Below the pieces are notes generated by a model, which saw only the letters and a program-made list of their open reading frames with translations, did not search any database and had not been told where the DNA came from. From positions 1 through 64,000 of the forward strand of contig NZ_JXTG01000002.1 in the NCBI RefSeq assembly GCF_000833605.1: a stretch of DNA of 64,000 bases, in the 5' to 3' direction. The DNA is from Anoxybacillus ayderensis (GTDB lineage Bacteria > Bacillota > Bacilli > Bacillales > Anoxybacillaceae). Within the stretch, counting starts at the first letter, position 1. Each line of letters starts with the position of its first letter. The translations under genes and the position numbers were made by a program. Shown here one piece after another: positions 38,033 through 47,436 of this stretch.

Positions 38033-38939
38033 ACAAATCAACATCGTGATACGGCTCATTAGCTTTCTGTTTATTGCAATGTTTATATGGATGACTGTTC
38101 AACATTTTAATGCCCAACTGTTGTTCGATCTTATGCACACGCTTGTTTCGCAACCGTGGCATGCAAGTTATATGTTCATCATGTATGGGCTTGCCTTTGT
38201 TTTGCGTGCAATGGCATGGAAATGGTATTTGCCTCAGGCTCGTTTTCAAACGTGTATCGATGGGTTATTTGCTAGTTTATTTATCAATCACATTTTTCCG
38301 ATTAAAATTGGCGATGCTGCTCGCATTGGCATATGCGCAAGGCGAGATCGCATCTCGTTTGCGATTGTTGCCGAGTCTGTCATTGTATTACGCCTTCTCG
38401 ATTTGCTTGTTTTATTTTTCTTTGCTTTTTTTGGTGCAGTCGTTTATATGCACACCGTTATTCGTTCCGCCGTTATTTTTCCCCTCGTTTTCGGCGGTAT
38501 CGTTATGTTGTTTTTCGTCCTTCGACGCATCGACTTGTCATGGCTACAAAAACATAAACAACATTGGAACATGATATGGAAAAGCCGTCGCTTTGTGCCG
38601 ATTGTTGTTGCTGTTGTTTTCAGTTGGATATGTGAAGCTGTCGTTTTGTTTGAAATGGCGAAAATGGTTGCCTTTCCACTTTCATTTGCTCAATCGTTAT
38701 GGGTAAATAGTATGACCGTTGGAGGACAAATATTTCAAATGACTCCTGGAGGATTAGCTACGTATGAAGCCGTTATGGCATTTGCGTTAACGCGCATTCA
38801 TCCGTATTGGGAACAAGCATACGCCCTTGCGTTAGTGACCCATTTGTTTAAATTTTTATTTTCTTATGTCGTCGGACTATATGTATGGTTTCGCATCCCG
38901 ACATTATGGACATTCGTTCGAAAGGAGGACGCAGCGTGA
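38022..38939 (+). CDS. Flippase-like integral membrane protein (UPF0104/LPG-synthase TM family)
   Basis: A 305-residue protein with about seven TM segments (near 6-25, 42-62, 112-135, 140-165, 190-212, 222-245 and 270-295). It has the family signature of the AglD/MprF membrane domain: INHIFPIKIGDAARIG and, near the end, TPGGLATYEAVMAFAL. Members move or help move lipid-linked sugars or lipids. The ATG at 38022 lies in the end of the epimerase gene, with a weak site; the upstream ATG at 38004 is also possible. It overlaps the next start. Confidence 0.85.
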   Translation: MKNKQINIVIRLISFLFIAMFIWMTVQHFNAQLLFDLMHTLVSQPWHASYMFIMYGLAFVLRAMAWKWYLPQARFQTCIDGLFASLFINHIFPIKIGDAARIGICARRDRISFAIVAESVIVLRLLDLLVLFFFAFFGAVVYMHTVIRSAVIFPLVFGGIVMLFFVLRRIDLSWLQKHKQHWNMIWKSRRFVPIVVAVVFSWICEAVVLFEMAKMVAFPLSFAQSLWVNSMTVGGQIFQMTPGGLATYEAVMAFALTRIHPYWEQAYALALVTHLFKFLFSYVVGLYVWFRIPTLWTFVRKEDAA

Positions 38940-40375
38940 AAAAAGCATCGAAGTTTGAAAAAATAGCGGCAAGATGTTGGAACTTATTAAATGAAGGAAA
39001 ACCATTTACTCCAATTTTTGTCATCGGAACGATCGTTCTTTTTCATTTATTTGATGGTATGACGTTGGAAGAAGGGGAAAAGTTATTTCGTAGCTTTTTA
39101 CTCACCATCCCCCTTTTCGTTTTGTACTACGTATATGACTATCCGTTATTTTTACGTAACTATTTATGGGTTCCGTACGTCATGTTTTTAATGATTTGGT
39201 CTTTCGTTCCAACGAGCTTACTTTTGCTTGCTGTCAGTCTCTACTTCTTTTTTACCGTTTTCTTTTGGGGAACGTTATATTATCATTTACGCATTGGAAC
39301 AACGTGGTTGAACTTCACTCGCTTTTGGAAACTCGTATTAAAAAATAGCGACTCTACAAGCGGAAATGCACAAGAACAATTACCGAAAGTGTTGCTTCTT
39401 CTTTCTATGTGGGAATACGGGATGCAACATGATGTACATGTTCCGTCATTCATTGCTTTTTACGCATTTGTTTTCATATGGTCGTTTGTTTTGCATCGCT
39501 ATTTATTTGACTGGAAACCGAAAGTCATCGATCAGTACACGAACAATGTGCCGACAAATGATAAGCCGTTGAGTGATCGCGTCATCGTCCTCGTGATTGA
39601 TGGGATGAGAAAAGATCGTTTTGAACAAGCAAACGCTCCATTTTTAAAATCGCTCCGTGCCAACGGAACAGATTTTACACAAATGGAAACAGTATATCCT
39701 GCTCGGACGGTCGTTTGTTTTACGTCGATGCTTACAGGAACGTATCCGTTTGAGCACGGTATTCGTTCAAATATGGTATGGAAGTTAGGCATTCGAGTAG
39801 AAAGTATTTTTGATTCACTTCGAAAAGCAGGGAAAAAAGGAAAAGTGCTCGGTATCGCTCATCTTGTCGATTCCCTAGGAAATGATGTCGAAACAGTGAC
39901 AGCTGTCATGCATAACGATGTGGCAGACCGTAACATTATGGAGCGAGCGAAACAAATCATGGCCGAACAAGATTTAGATTTATTTGTTGTTCAATTTATT
40001 GGAACGGATCAAACCGGTCATAGTCGCGGTGTACATTATGATGAGTATGTGCAAAAAATTGAAGAAGTTGATCGGCTCATTCAACAATTTGTTGAATGGT
40101 TGCATGAGCAAGGGAAAATGGACAACACGACGCTCATCGTTTGTGCCGATCATGGACAAGCAGATGGCATTGGTGGACACGGCCATTTAGACGAAGGAGA
40201 ACGATATGTCCCATTTTTCATGTACGGTCCGATGATTGAAAAAGGAAAGCGCATTGACGAAAAACATAGCCTCGTTTCCCTTGCTCCAACGATTGCTTAT
40301 TTGTTAGGAGCTCCATATCCGAGCCATAGCCGTGGCCCTGTGTTAGTCGAAGCGCTGAAGAAAGAGGGAAGATGA
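38936..40375 (+). CDS. Membrane-bound phosphodiesterase, alkaline phosphatase superfamily
   Basis: A 479-residue protein with an N-terminal membrane part of about five TM segments (25-185) and a C-terminal nucleotide pyrophosphatase/phosphodiesterase-like domain (about 210-475). The metal and nucleophile motif is VLVIDGMRKDRF with the Thr/Ser region YPARTVVCFTSMLTGTYP; other ligands are in DQTGHSRG and ADHGQADGIGGHGH. It may cleave or transfer a phosphodiester-linked group of an envelope polymer or lipid. The GTG at 38936 follows AAAGGAGG and overlaps the previous stop. Confidence 0.85.
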   Translation: MKKASKFEKIAARCWNLLNEGKPFTPIFVIGTIVLFHLFDGMTLEEGEKLFRSFLLTIPLFVLYYVYDYPLFLRNYLWVPYVMFLMIWSFVPTSLLLLAVSLYFFFTVFFWGTLYYHLRIGTTWLNFTRFWKLVLKNSDSTSGNAQEQLPKVLLLLSMWEYGMQHDVHVPSFIAFYAFVFIWSFVLHRYLFDWKPKVIDQYTNNVPTNDKPLSDRVIVLVIDGMRKDRFEQANAPFLKSLRANGTDFTQMETVYPARTVVCFTSMLTGTYPFEHGIRSNMVWKLGIRVESIFDSLRKAGKKGKVLGIAHLVDSLGNDVETVTAVMHNDVADRNIMERAKQIMAEQDLDLFVVQFIGTDQTGHSRGVHYDEYVQKIEEVDRLIQQFVEWLHEQGKMDNTTLIVCADHGQADGIGGHGHLDEGERYVPFFMYGPMIEKGKRIDEKHSLVSLAPTIAYLLGAPYPSHSRGPVLVEALKKEGR

Positions 40376-41097
40376 TGAAAGTCGTTGTATTTTTGCCTGC
40401 ACATAACGAGGAAGAAGCGATTGGAGAAGTCATTCGTCGCATTCCGAGACATATTGGATCGAATATAGAAGTGCATGTACTAGTTGTTGACGACGGCTCA
40501 ACGGATCGTACGGTTGACGTCGCTAAGCAGGCGGGAGCTGATTTCATTTATCGACACGAACGAAATCGTGGGTTAGGGGCAGCTGTACGTACCGGTTTAC
40601 AACAATGCATCGAACTTGAAGCCGACATCGGTGTCATGATTGATGCAGATAATGAATATCCACCAGAGCAAATCCCAGATCTCATCATGCCTATTTTATG
40701 TGGAGAAGCGGATTATACGATGGGTTCTCGCTTTTTAGGAACGATTCATGGGATGAAATGGCATCGCCGCATCGGAAATTATATGTTTACGTTGCTTCAA
40801 TCCATTTTATTAAAAACATGGATTTACGATGGTCAATCAGGCATGCGGGCTTTTTCACGTGAGGCGATGGAAGAAGCGGAAATTATTCATGATTACAACT
40901 ACGCTCAAGTATTGACGTTAAATTTAGTTCGCAAAGGATTCCGCTTAAAAGAAGTGCCGATTGTATATCAAGTGAGGACAACAGGTCAGTCGTTTATTAA
41001 GTTTACAGCTTACTTAAAACACGTTCTTCCTGCGATCGTGAAAGAAATGTGCCGTCCGGTAAAACGAAAGTATATGCGCTCTGTTCAACAACGCTAG
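40372..41097 (+). CDS. Family 2 glycosyltransferase (dolichyl-phosphate mannose synthase-like)
   Basis: A 241-residue GT-A enzyme that probably moves a sugar from a nucleotide donor to polyprenyl phosphate. FLPAHNEEEAIGEV is at the N-terminus, VVDDGSTDRT binds the nucleotide, MIDADNEYPPEQ holds the DxD metal motif and DGQSGMRAFSRE is the acceptor site. No C-terminal TM segment is present. It overlaps the phosphodiesterase gene by 4 bases and ends the operon. The polytopic GT-C-like protein at 42899 could use the lipid-linked sugar. Confidence 0.9.
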   Translation: MMKVVVFLPAHNEEEAIGEVIRRIPRHIGSNIEVHVLVVDDGSTDRTVDVAKQAGADFIYRHERNRGLGAAVRTGLQQCIELEADIGVMIDADNEYPPEQIPDLIMPILCGEADYTMGSRFLGTIHGMKWHRRIGNYMFTLLQSILLKTWIYDGQSGMRAFSREAMEEAEIIHDYNYAQVLTLNLVRKGFRLKEVPIVYQVRTTGQSFIKFTAYLKHVLPAIVKEMCRPVKRKYMRSVQQR

Positions 41098-41120
41098 AGA
41101 GAGATTCTCTAGCATTTTTT
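41093..41120 (+). terminator. Terminator of the envelope operon
   Basis: GCTAGAGA and TCTCTAGC form the stem, followed by ATTTTTT. Confidence 0.88.
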
Positions 41121-41121
41121 C

Positions 41122-41155
41122 TTGACAACAATCATGATAATTATTATCATTATCA
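41122..41155 (+). promoter_or_regulatory. Fur-controlled promoter of the FTR1 unit
   Basis: TTGACA (41122-41127) and TATCAT (41145-41150) are 17 bases apart. The -10 box lies inside overlapping Fur boxes: TGATAAT (41135-41141) followed by ATTATCA and ATTATCA again up to 41155. This matches the 7-1-7 Fur site TGATAATNATTATCA very well. Confidence 0.9.
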
Positions 41156-41173
41156 TCGAAGGAGGAGATCGGA

Positions 41174-41920
41174 GTGAAAAAGTTTTTATTTTTTTGTTTA
41201 TCAATGATATTAATTTTTACTTCAGCCCCTATGTCTTCGTTCGCTTACTCATACGGTGATCCGAACGAAGAAGCGGTTGCTGAAGCGTATAAAGAGATGG
41301 TCGCGAAAGCGCAAGAGGGAAAGTTCGATGAAGTGAAGGCAATTTATGAAACGGTGCAAAAAGAAATTGATATGCATATGGGTCCAGAACCGTCTGCGAT
41401 TATTTTAGAGGCGATTGAAAATAAAGATGAGGATACGATCGTTTCAGCAATGCAAAAAGTGCTTGTGTTAAACGTTGCGCGCCGTTTAGCAAATGTAGAA
41501 AAGAATTTCGATAATTACGATACGAGCAAACGTTTATTAGCGAAAGCATTTGCTACATATAAAGCTCTTTCCCCGATTGTACAACAAAACGATGCCGAGT
41601 TAGATGAAAAATTAAAACAACAGTTCGATGTTGCCCTTCAATCGCTCGGAAATCCGGGATTGTTTGGAGTAGGAAAGAAAGAATCGAACATCAATCAATT
41701 TAAAGAAAGCAAGCAAACGATTTTGAAAGCGTTGCAAGATCAATTTGAATTAGAAAATATTGAAACGGGTCATTTTACTGAAGAGGATTTAGATCGATTA
41801 GCAGCGGCAAAAAAGACGGAATGGACGGATTTGTCGGATGTGAAAAACTGGATTCCGATTATTGCTATTATCGCTGTTATTGTTGCGGTTGTCGTGTATG
41901 CCGCGAGAAAACGGAAGTAA
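41174..41920 (+). CDS. Iron-uptake associated extracellular protein with C-terminal anchor
   Basis: A 248-residue protein with a signal peptide (about 1-26, ending SSFAYS), an all-helical extracellular part and a C-terminal TM helix (about 222-243) followed by ARKRK. Such a domain is often fused to or encoded next to FTR1 iron permeases; the segment LGNPGLFGVGKKESN is typical. It is translated from a GTG after GGAGGAG, under a Fur-type promoter and 18 bases before the FTR1 gene. It probably binds iron outside the membrane and passes it to the permease. Confidence 0.82.
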   Translation: MKKFLFFCLSMILIFTSAPMSSFAYSYGDPNEEAVAEAYKEMVAKAQEGKFDEVKAIYETVQKEIDMHMGPEPSAIILEAIENKDEDTIVSAMQKVLVLNVARRLANVEKNFDNYDTSKRLLAKAFATYKALSPIVQQNDAELDEKLKQQFDVALQSLGNPGLFGVGKKESNINQFKESKQTILKALQDQFELENIETGHFTEEDLDRLAAAKKTEWTDLSDVKNWIPIIAIIAVIVAVVVYAARKRK

Positions 41921-41938
41921 AGAAAGGGGGCGCGTGCG

Positions 41939-42853
41939 TTGGAAGTTCAAGCACTGCTCATTACGTTTCGTGAAGCGTTAGAAGCGCTATTAATTGTTGG
42001 AATTATTACATCGTATTTGAAGCGCATTGATCAATCACGTTATGTGAAATATGTTTGGCTTGGCGCAGGGCTAGCTGTGTTTGCAAGCGCGATTGTCGCA
42101 TTATTATTCCAAGTCGTGCTTACTGGTTTTTCCACGATGGCAAGCGAAATATATTTAAAGGTGAGCATCATCTTCATTTCTTCCATCTTGCTGACGCAAA
42201 TGGTATTTTGGATGGCAGAAAATAGCAAAGATATAAAAAGTAGTATGGAAGGAAAAATGAGCAAATACGTGTCTAAAGGGGACGTATTTGGTATGGTGAT
42301 GCATTCGTTTTTAGTTGTATTGCGCGAAGGAGTGGAGACGGTCTTTTTCTTCGCTGCCATTACAGGTGGAAACATCGGAGCAGCGGTACAAGGATGGGGA
42401 GCCATTACCGGTTTAACGATCGCTGCTATTGTCAGCTACATGTTCTTTAAAGGAACGATGCGCGTACCGTTAAAAACGTTTTTTAAAGTCACAGGTGCAT
42501 TTATCATTTTGATTGCAGCAGGATTGCTTGTACAAGGCATTTCGATGTTGCAAGATTTAAAAATTATCGGTAGCGTCATGCCGCACGTGTACGATATTAC
42601 ATGGTTTATGCCGGAACATCCGATTGACCATGAACATTTCGTGCGTGACACAGGACAAGAACCGATTCTTTCTGGCGACGTCGGTATTTTCTTCAAGGCG
42701 TTATTCGGTTATTCATCGATGCCATCACTTGAAGAAGTGTTAGCATATATTGGTTATTTCGTCGTCATTTATTTACTTGTGAAAACACGTTATGGTGCGA
42801 AAGAAGAAAAAAACGAAAAAAATGAGAAGGTGCTTGAACAACAAGTGATGTAA
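41939..42853 (+). CDS. FTR1/EfeU-family iron permease
   Basis: A 304-residue membrane protein with about seven TM segments. The two iron-binding REGLE-type motifs are seen as REALEALL (TM1) and LREGVETVFFF (TM4). Such permeases import ferric iron delivered after oxidation, with EfeO and EfeB in complete EfeUOB systems; no efeB peroxidase gene is in the window. The TTG start follows AAAGGGGG. A loop between the last two TM segments has PEHPIDHEHF, rich in His and acidic residues. It shares the Fur promoter of the preceding gene. Confidence 0.92.
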   Translation: MEVQALLITFREALEALLIVGIITSYLKRIDQSRYVKYVWLGAGLAVFASAIVALLFQVVLTGFSTMASEIYLKVSIIFISSILLTQMVFWMAENSKDIKSSMEGKMSKYVSKGDVFGMVMHSFLVVLREGVETVFFFAAITGGNIGAAVQGWGAITGLTIAAIVSYMFFKGTMRVPLKTFFKVTGAFIILIAAGLLVQGISMLQDLKIIGSVMPHVYDITWFMPEHPIDHEHFVRDTGQEPILSGDVGIFFKALFGYSSMPSLEEVLAYIGYFVVIYLLVKTRYGAKEEKNEKNEKVLEQQVM

Positions 42854-42881
42854 AGTACAAGGGGAGCCTTGTACTTTTTTA
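42854..42881 (+). terminator. Terminator after the FTR1 gene
   Basis: AGTACAAGG and CCTTGTACT form the stem around GGAG and are followed by six T. Confidence 0.9.
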
Positions 42882-42898
42882 CTTAGGAGGGTTTTATT

Positions 42899-44299
42899 GT
42901 GCGAATCGTTTCAATCATCGTGCTGTTTACCGTATGCGCATCGTATTTCGTCTATGCTAGCCCATTTGCAGCAACGTGGGATGAAGTGGACTTTGCTCTC
43001 GCCCTCGATCGATATGATTTACTTGCGATGCAACCACATTTTCCAGGATATCCGTATTTTATTTTTGGCGGGATGCTCATTCATTCGTTTGTTGACAATG
43101 CTGCTAAAGCGCTTGCGATTTGGAATGGATTACTGATGACGAGTGCGATAATTCCAATTTATTTGCTTGCTAAAACATACGTAGAAAAAAAGTATGCGCC
43201 CTTCATGACAGCACTCGTCCAATCGCTTAGCTACGTCATGTTAATCGTTTCACAACCGATGTCGGAGGGGAGTGCTCTCGCTCTTTTATGGTGGTATGTG
43301 TGGAGTTTAGAACGGGCGCTTCACTCGGACCGTGTTCATGTGCAATGGCTACCGTTATTATTATTTAGCATCATGCTTGGTATTCGCTTATCGTACATTC
43401 CTTTTGGGGTTGGTATATTATATGTTTGGTGGAAGCGGAGGTATCGTTTGACACAGCTTTTGTTATACAGTTTGGTAGCGGTTGCGTTTCAATTCATTTG
43501 GATAAGTGCAGTAGCTGCAACGGAAGGAGAAGGTTTTTGGCAGCTTGCATTTTCATTCGTAACAGGGCATTTTACACAATGGGGAGGAACGGTTTCAACG
43601 GATGAGGCACCGTTTTGGCAGCGAGTATATCTCCTTATTTTTTATAATATCATTTGGACAGGCATGGCAAAGCAGTCTGTATGGCTACTTAGTTGTTTTT
43701 CTATTTTGTTCTTTATGACGTGGAAGCATATATTTCTTCCCAATTTATATCGTTTACTTTTATTGACGTATTTTCTTTGGGCGCTATTTGCGCAAAATAT
43801 TGAAAAACCGAGGCATATATTGCCGATTGTCATCATCGTTTCATTCTTTTTGTTTGTAAGCGCCCTTCAGTCAACATCGCGCATGCGCCTCATCGTTATG
43901 CTCGTTTTACTCGTTTCTCAAACGGTAATCGGCATACAAGGGGTAAACAATCAAGCGACACAGTTGCCAGCGACGTATCAGTTGGCGTATGATTTTGAAC
44001 AGAAAGAACAACCGTTTATTTTATTTACGTGGGAAGAGACGCGCGTTCTTGAATATTTACGTGTTTCTTTTCCGCATGAACGCGTGTTCTCGTTTGATGT
44101 TTTTCAACGTGAAAAAGCGGTATTTCCACATGCGAAAGTGTATGTGACTGATCATGTCGTCAAAGGGTTTCAAGCGCAAGGCATAGACGTTCGCCCATAT
44201 ATTCGCCCGGTTCGGACGTATGAATCGAGCTTATTGTCTGACCCTGTATATGGACGCATTACAGTATATGAATGGCGAGAGGAGGAAGAACGTGAATGA
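42899..44299 (+). CDS. Polytopic membrane protein, GT-C/GT39-like
   Basis: A 466-residue protein with about ten TM segments, starting at the N-terminus, and a short soluble C-terminal part (about 365-466). The first outside loop has [16 protein letters not shown], like the acidic pair that GT-C glycosyltransferases (dolichyl-phosphate mannose-dependent) use for catalysis. It may add a sugar from polyprenyl phosphate to an outside acceptor, perhaps using the product of the GT2 enzyme 2 kb upstream. The GTG follows TAGGAGGG. It overlaps uvrC by 8 bases. Confidence 0.7.
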   Translation: MRIVSIIVLFTVCASYFVYASPFAATWDEVDFALALDRYDLLAMQPHFPGYPYFIFGGMLIHSFVDNAAKALAIWNGLLMTSAIIPIYLLAKTYVEKKYAPFMTALVQSLSYVMLIVSQPMSEGSALALLWWYVWSLERALHSDRVHVQWLPLLLFSIMLGIRLSYIPFGVGILYVWWKRRYRLTQLLLYSLVAVAFQFIWISAVAATEGEGFWQLAFSFVTGHFTQWGGTVSTDEAPFWQRVYLLIFYNIIWTGMAKQSVWLLSCFSILFFMTWKHIFLPNLYRLLLLTYFLWALFAQNIEKPRHILPIVIIVSFFLFVSALQSTSRMRLIVMLVLLVSQTVIGIQGVNNQATQLPATYQLAYDFEQKEQPFILFTWEETRVLEYLRVSFPHERVFSFDVFQREKAVFPHAKVYVTDHVVKGFQAQGIDVRPYIRPVRTYESSLLSDPVYGRITVYEWREEEERE

Positions 44300-46073
44300 G
44301 CGATTAAAAGAAAAGTTGGCGATTTTGCCTGATCAGCCGGGATGCTATTTAATGAAAGATGCAGAAGGAACGGTCATTTACGTTGGAAAAGCGAAAGTGT
44401 TGAAAAATCGTGTTCGCTCTTATTTCACAGGCACACATGACGGAAAAACGCTTCGCTTAGTAAACGAAATTGCTGATTTTGAATATATCGTGACGTCTTC
44501 GGATTTAGAAGCGCTTATTTTAGAAATGAATTTAATAAAAAAATACGATCCGAAATATAACGTCATGTTAAAAGACGATAAAAGCTATCCATTCATTAAA
44601 ATTACCGGTGAAACACATCCGCGTCTTATCATTACTCGGACGGTGAAAAAAGATAAAGGGAAATATTTTGGTCCGTACCCAAACGCCCAAGCGGCACATG
44701 AAACGAAAAAATTGCTCGATCGTTTATATCCGTTAAGAAAATGTGAGAAGATGCCGAAAAAAGTTTGTTTATATTATCATATGGGACAATGTTTAGGACC
44801 GTGTGAATATCACGTATCGGAAGAAGAAAATAAACAAATTGTTGAACAAATTACGCGCTTTTTAAACGGCGGCTATAAAGAAGTCAAAGAGACATTGACA
44901 GAAAAGATGATGGAAGCGGCGGAACAGTTACAGTTTGAGCGGGCGAAAGAATACCGCGACCAAATTTCGCATATCGAAACATTAATGGAAAAACAAAAAA
45001 TGATTTTACACGATTTCGTTGACCGCGACATTTTTGGATATGCGTACGATAAAGGATGGATGTGCGTACAAGTATTTTTTATTCGACAAGGGAAGCTCAT
45101 CGAACGAAACGTGTCGATGTTTCCGCTGTACCAAGAGCCGGAAGAAGAATTTTTAACGTTTTTAGGTCAATTTTACAGTAAACATTATCATTTAAAGCCA
45201 CGCGAAGTTGTATTGCCACGAGAAATCGATGGAGAAATGGCGGCGAAATTGCTCGATGTGAACGTTACACAGCCGAAAAGCGGCAAAAAGAAAGAACTCG
45301 TCGACTTAGCTTGTAAAAATGCGCACATTGCGCTGCAAGAAAAGTTCTTTTTAATTGAACGTGACGAAGAACGAACGATTCGCGCGGTTGAACGGCTAGG
45401 TGAAGCGCTCGGGATTCCGACACCTCATCGGATTGAGGCGTTTGACAATTCAAACATTCAAGGAACAGACGCTGTTGCCGCCATGGTCGTATTTATTGAC
45501 GGAAAGCCGGAAAAAAAAGAATATCGTAAATATAAAATAAAAACGGTGCAAGGGGCAGATGATTACGAGTCGATGCGCGAAGTCATTCGCCGACGCTATA
45601 CTCGTGTATTACGCGAACGTTTACCGCTCCCTCATCTCATTGTTGTCGATGGAGGAAAAGGGCAAATACAAGCCGCAAAAGAAGTGTTGGAATGCGAACT
45701 TGGGTTATCAATTCCGATCGCTGGGTTAGTGAAAGACGAGAAACATCGGACATCCCATTTCCTTTTTGGTGATCCACCGAGCATCGTTTCATTAGAGAAA
45801 AATAGTCAAGAGTTTTATTTGCTGCAGCGCATTCAAGAAGAAGTGCACCGATTTGCGATTACATTTCATCGGCAAGTTCGTTCAAAATCTGCGTTTCATT
45901 CCATTCTCGATCAAATTCCGGGAGTTGGTGCAAAAAGAAAACAAGCGCTATTGCAACATTTCGGATCGATTAAAAAAATGAAAGAGGCAACGGTTGAACA
46001 GCTTCAAGAAGCGAACATTCCAAAACATGTGGCACAAAAAATTTACGAAACGCTTCAAACGTACGAAAGCTGA
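44292..46073 (+). CDS. uvrC: Excinuclease ABC subunit C
   Basis: The nuclease of nucleotide-excision repair, which cuts both sides of a UvrAB-marked lesion. The GIY-YIG domain is at about 12-92 ([20 protein letters not shown]), followed by a cysteine-containing part, the UVR domain at about 200-235 ([14 protein letters not shown]), the RNase H-like nuclease ([19 protein letters not shown] and [12 protein letters not shown]) and C-terminal HhH motifs ([18 protein letters not shown]). The GTG at 44292 follows GAGAGGAGG and gives 593 residues. Confidence 0.97.
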   Translation: MNERLKEKLAILPDQPGCYLMKDAEGTVIYVGKAKVLKNRVRSYFTGTHDGKTLRLVNEIADFEYIVTSSDLEALILEMNLIKKYDPKYNVMLKDDKSYPFIKITGETHPRLIITRTVKKDKGKYFGPYPNAQAAHETKKLLDRLYPLRKCEKMPKKVCLYYHMGQCLGPCEYHVSEEENKQIVEQITRFLNGGYKEVKETLTEKMMEAAEQLQFERAKEYRDQISHIETLMEKQKMILHDFVDRDIFGYAYDKGWMCVQVFFIRQGKLIERNVSMFPLYQEPEEEFLTFLGQFYSKHYHLKPREVVLPREIDGEMAAKLLDVNVTQPKSGKKKELVDLACKNAHIALQEKFFLIERDEERTIRAVERLGEALGIPTPHRIEAFDNSNIQGTDAVAAMVVFIDGKPEKKEYRKYKIKTVQGADDYESMREVIRRRYTRVLRERLPLPHLIVVDGGKGQIQAAKEVLECELGLSIPIAGLVKDEKHRTSHFLFGDPPSIVSLEKNSQEFYLLQRIQEEVHRFAITFHRQVRSKSAFHSILDQIPGVGAKRKQALLQHFGSIKKMKEATVEQLQEANIPKHVAQKIYETLQTYES

Positions 46074-46092
46074 CCGTCATCGGTCAGCTTCA
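46068..46092. terminator. Bidirectional terminator between uvrC and yslB
   Basis: AGCTGACCG (46068-46076) and CGGTCAGCT (46081-46089) form a 9-bp stem with loop TCAT. It overlaps the uvrC stop and lies just behind the end of yslB on the other strand. Confidence 0.75.
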
Positions 46093-46514
46093 TCTTTTCG
46101 GTCCCATTTGACTGTGAATAAAACGGTTTTAGCGCGCCGCTTTTGCTGTTCAAACGCTTCTGTGACATATCCTTTTTGCTGTTCAAACTGTTGGGCAAGA
46201 AAGCCCGCCTCAAGTTGAAATGTGCACTCTTCACTATAATCGAACCGCATCGCAACGAGCGGTCCTTCTAATCGAAGTTCACATTGATCTTTTTTCTCTT
46301 CAAGCAACGATAAATTTCCCCAACCCGCTTGTTCAAAAAAAGCAATGACATCATCGATTGTAGCTAGCGGGTATTTTCTCGCTAAATCTTTTCCTGCCCA
46401 ATACAAAATAAATGGCGTTTCTTTTCCGAACAAATTTGGCAACAATTCTTGCCGAAATAAAAAGTCGCTAAAAGCAGAAATATTCATTTGTTTCCACTGT
46501 TCATGCCCGCTCAC
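46077..46514 (-). CDS. yslB: DUF2507-family protein (YslB)
   Basis: A 145-residue protein of the YslB/DUF2507 family (a 4-vinyl-reductase-like fold), with no known enzymatic role. Family stretches are YWAGKDLARKYPL, FFEQAGWGNL and LEAGFLAQQFEQQ. The GTG at 46514 has AGAGGGG 8 bases before it; a TTG at 46520 is too close to that site. yslB is between uvrC and sdhC in B. subtilis as well, but there it reads in the same direction as its neighbours; here it is reversed and convergent with uvrC. Confidence 0.85.
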   Translation of the reverse strand: MSGHEQWKQMNISAFSDFLFRQELLPNLFGKETPFILYWAGKDLARKYPLATIDDVIAFFEQAGWGNLSLLEEKKDQCELRLEGPLVAMRFDYSEECTFQLEAGFLAQQFEQQKGYVTEAFEQQKRRAKTVLFTVKWDRKDEADR

Positions 46515-46655
46515 GTTCAATTCCCCTCTCTATTTTTTCATTATAGCGCACAACAACATGAAAAACAGTATTGACTTTTCTTTTATTTCGGACTTCACTA
46601 GAAGTATAGTTGTTTTAAAATTTTAAATGATTGAACATTTCGTGAACACCTTTTC

Positions 46656-46684
46656 TTGACGCTCCTACATTCTGGGAGTACAAT
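46656..46684 (+). promoter_or_regulatory. sdhCAB promoter
   Basis: TTGACG (46656-46661) and TACAAT (46679-46684) are 17 bases apart. The leader to sdhC is about 110 bases. Confidence 0.8.
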
Positions 46685-46690
46685 GAATGT

Positions 46691-46740
46691 GACAATGATC
46701 AATGGAAATGGAAGTGTTTACACTTCTATTGTTCATTGTC
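46691..46740 (+). other. Long stem-loop in the sdh leader
   Basis: GACAATGA and TCATTGTC form the base, then CAAT with ATTG and GGAAGTG with CACTTC around TTTA, with a bulge on the left arm. It begins near the transcription start and could stabilise the mRNA 5' end or be a target of a protein or small RNA. No T-run follows, so it is not a terminator. Confidence 0.65.
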
Positions 46741-46800
46741 TAGTAGATGCGGATGGGAGCTCATAGAAAAGGAAGATGACAATTTCAAGGGGGGTTATGT

Positions 46801-47409
46801 ATGGCACAAAATCGAGAGTTTTTTTATCGTCGACTCCATTCATTGCTCGGAGTCATTCCAGTCGGGCTGTTTTTAACACAGCATTTAGTTGTTAACCATT
46901 TTGCAACAAGAGGAGCAGACGCATTTAACAAGGCGGCCGCTTTTATGGAGCAGCTACCGTTTCGTTACTTTTTAGAAATTTTCGTTATTTTTCTTCCGCT
47001 ATTATTTCATGCCATCTATGGGCTATATATCGCATTTACGGCACAAAACAATGTCAGTCGTTACGGATATTTTCGTAACTGGATGTTTATGTTGCAACGC
47101 TTAACGGGGATTATTACGCTCATTTTCGTCGTCTGGCACGTATGGGAAACGCGCGTTCAAGCTGCATTTGGTGCGGAAGTGAACTATGATATGATGGCGA
47201 ACATCGTTGCGAACCCGTTTATGCTTGCATTTTATATTGTTGGAATCGTTTCTGCGGTATTTCACTTTGCAAATGGGCTATGGTCGTTTTTTGTTAGCTG
47301 GGGTATTACAGTGACTCCTCGTTCACAACAAATTTCTACATACGTGACAATGGGGATTTTTGTCGCGCTTTCGATCGTTGGTATACGCGCGATTTTAGCA
47401 TTCGTTTAA
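46801..47409 (+). CDS. sdhC: Succinate dehydrogenase cytochrome b558 subunit
   Basis: The membrane anchor of complex II, 202 residues with five TM segments and di-heme b. Likely axial histidines are in LTQHLVVNHF, LLFHAIYG, VVWHVWE and AVFHFANG. It passes electrons from SdhB to menaquinone. TTCAAGGGGGG precedes the start. The gene order sdhCAB and the single anchor subunit are typical of Bacillus. Confidence 0.97.
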   Translation: MAQNREFFYRRLHSLLGVIPVGLFLTQHLVVNHFATRGADAFNKAAAFMEQLPFRYFLEIFVIFLPLLFHAIYGLYIAFTAQNNVSRYGYFRNWMFMLQRLTGIITLIFVVWHVWETRVQAAFGAEVNYDMMANIVANPFMLAFYIVGIVSAVFHFANGLWSFFVSWGITVTPRSQQISTYVTMGIFVALSIVGIRAILAFV

Positions 47410-47436
47410 TCCACAACATTGAAGGAGTGAGGAGAC

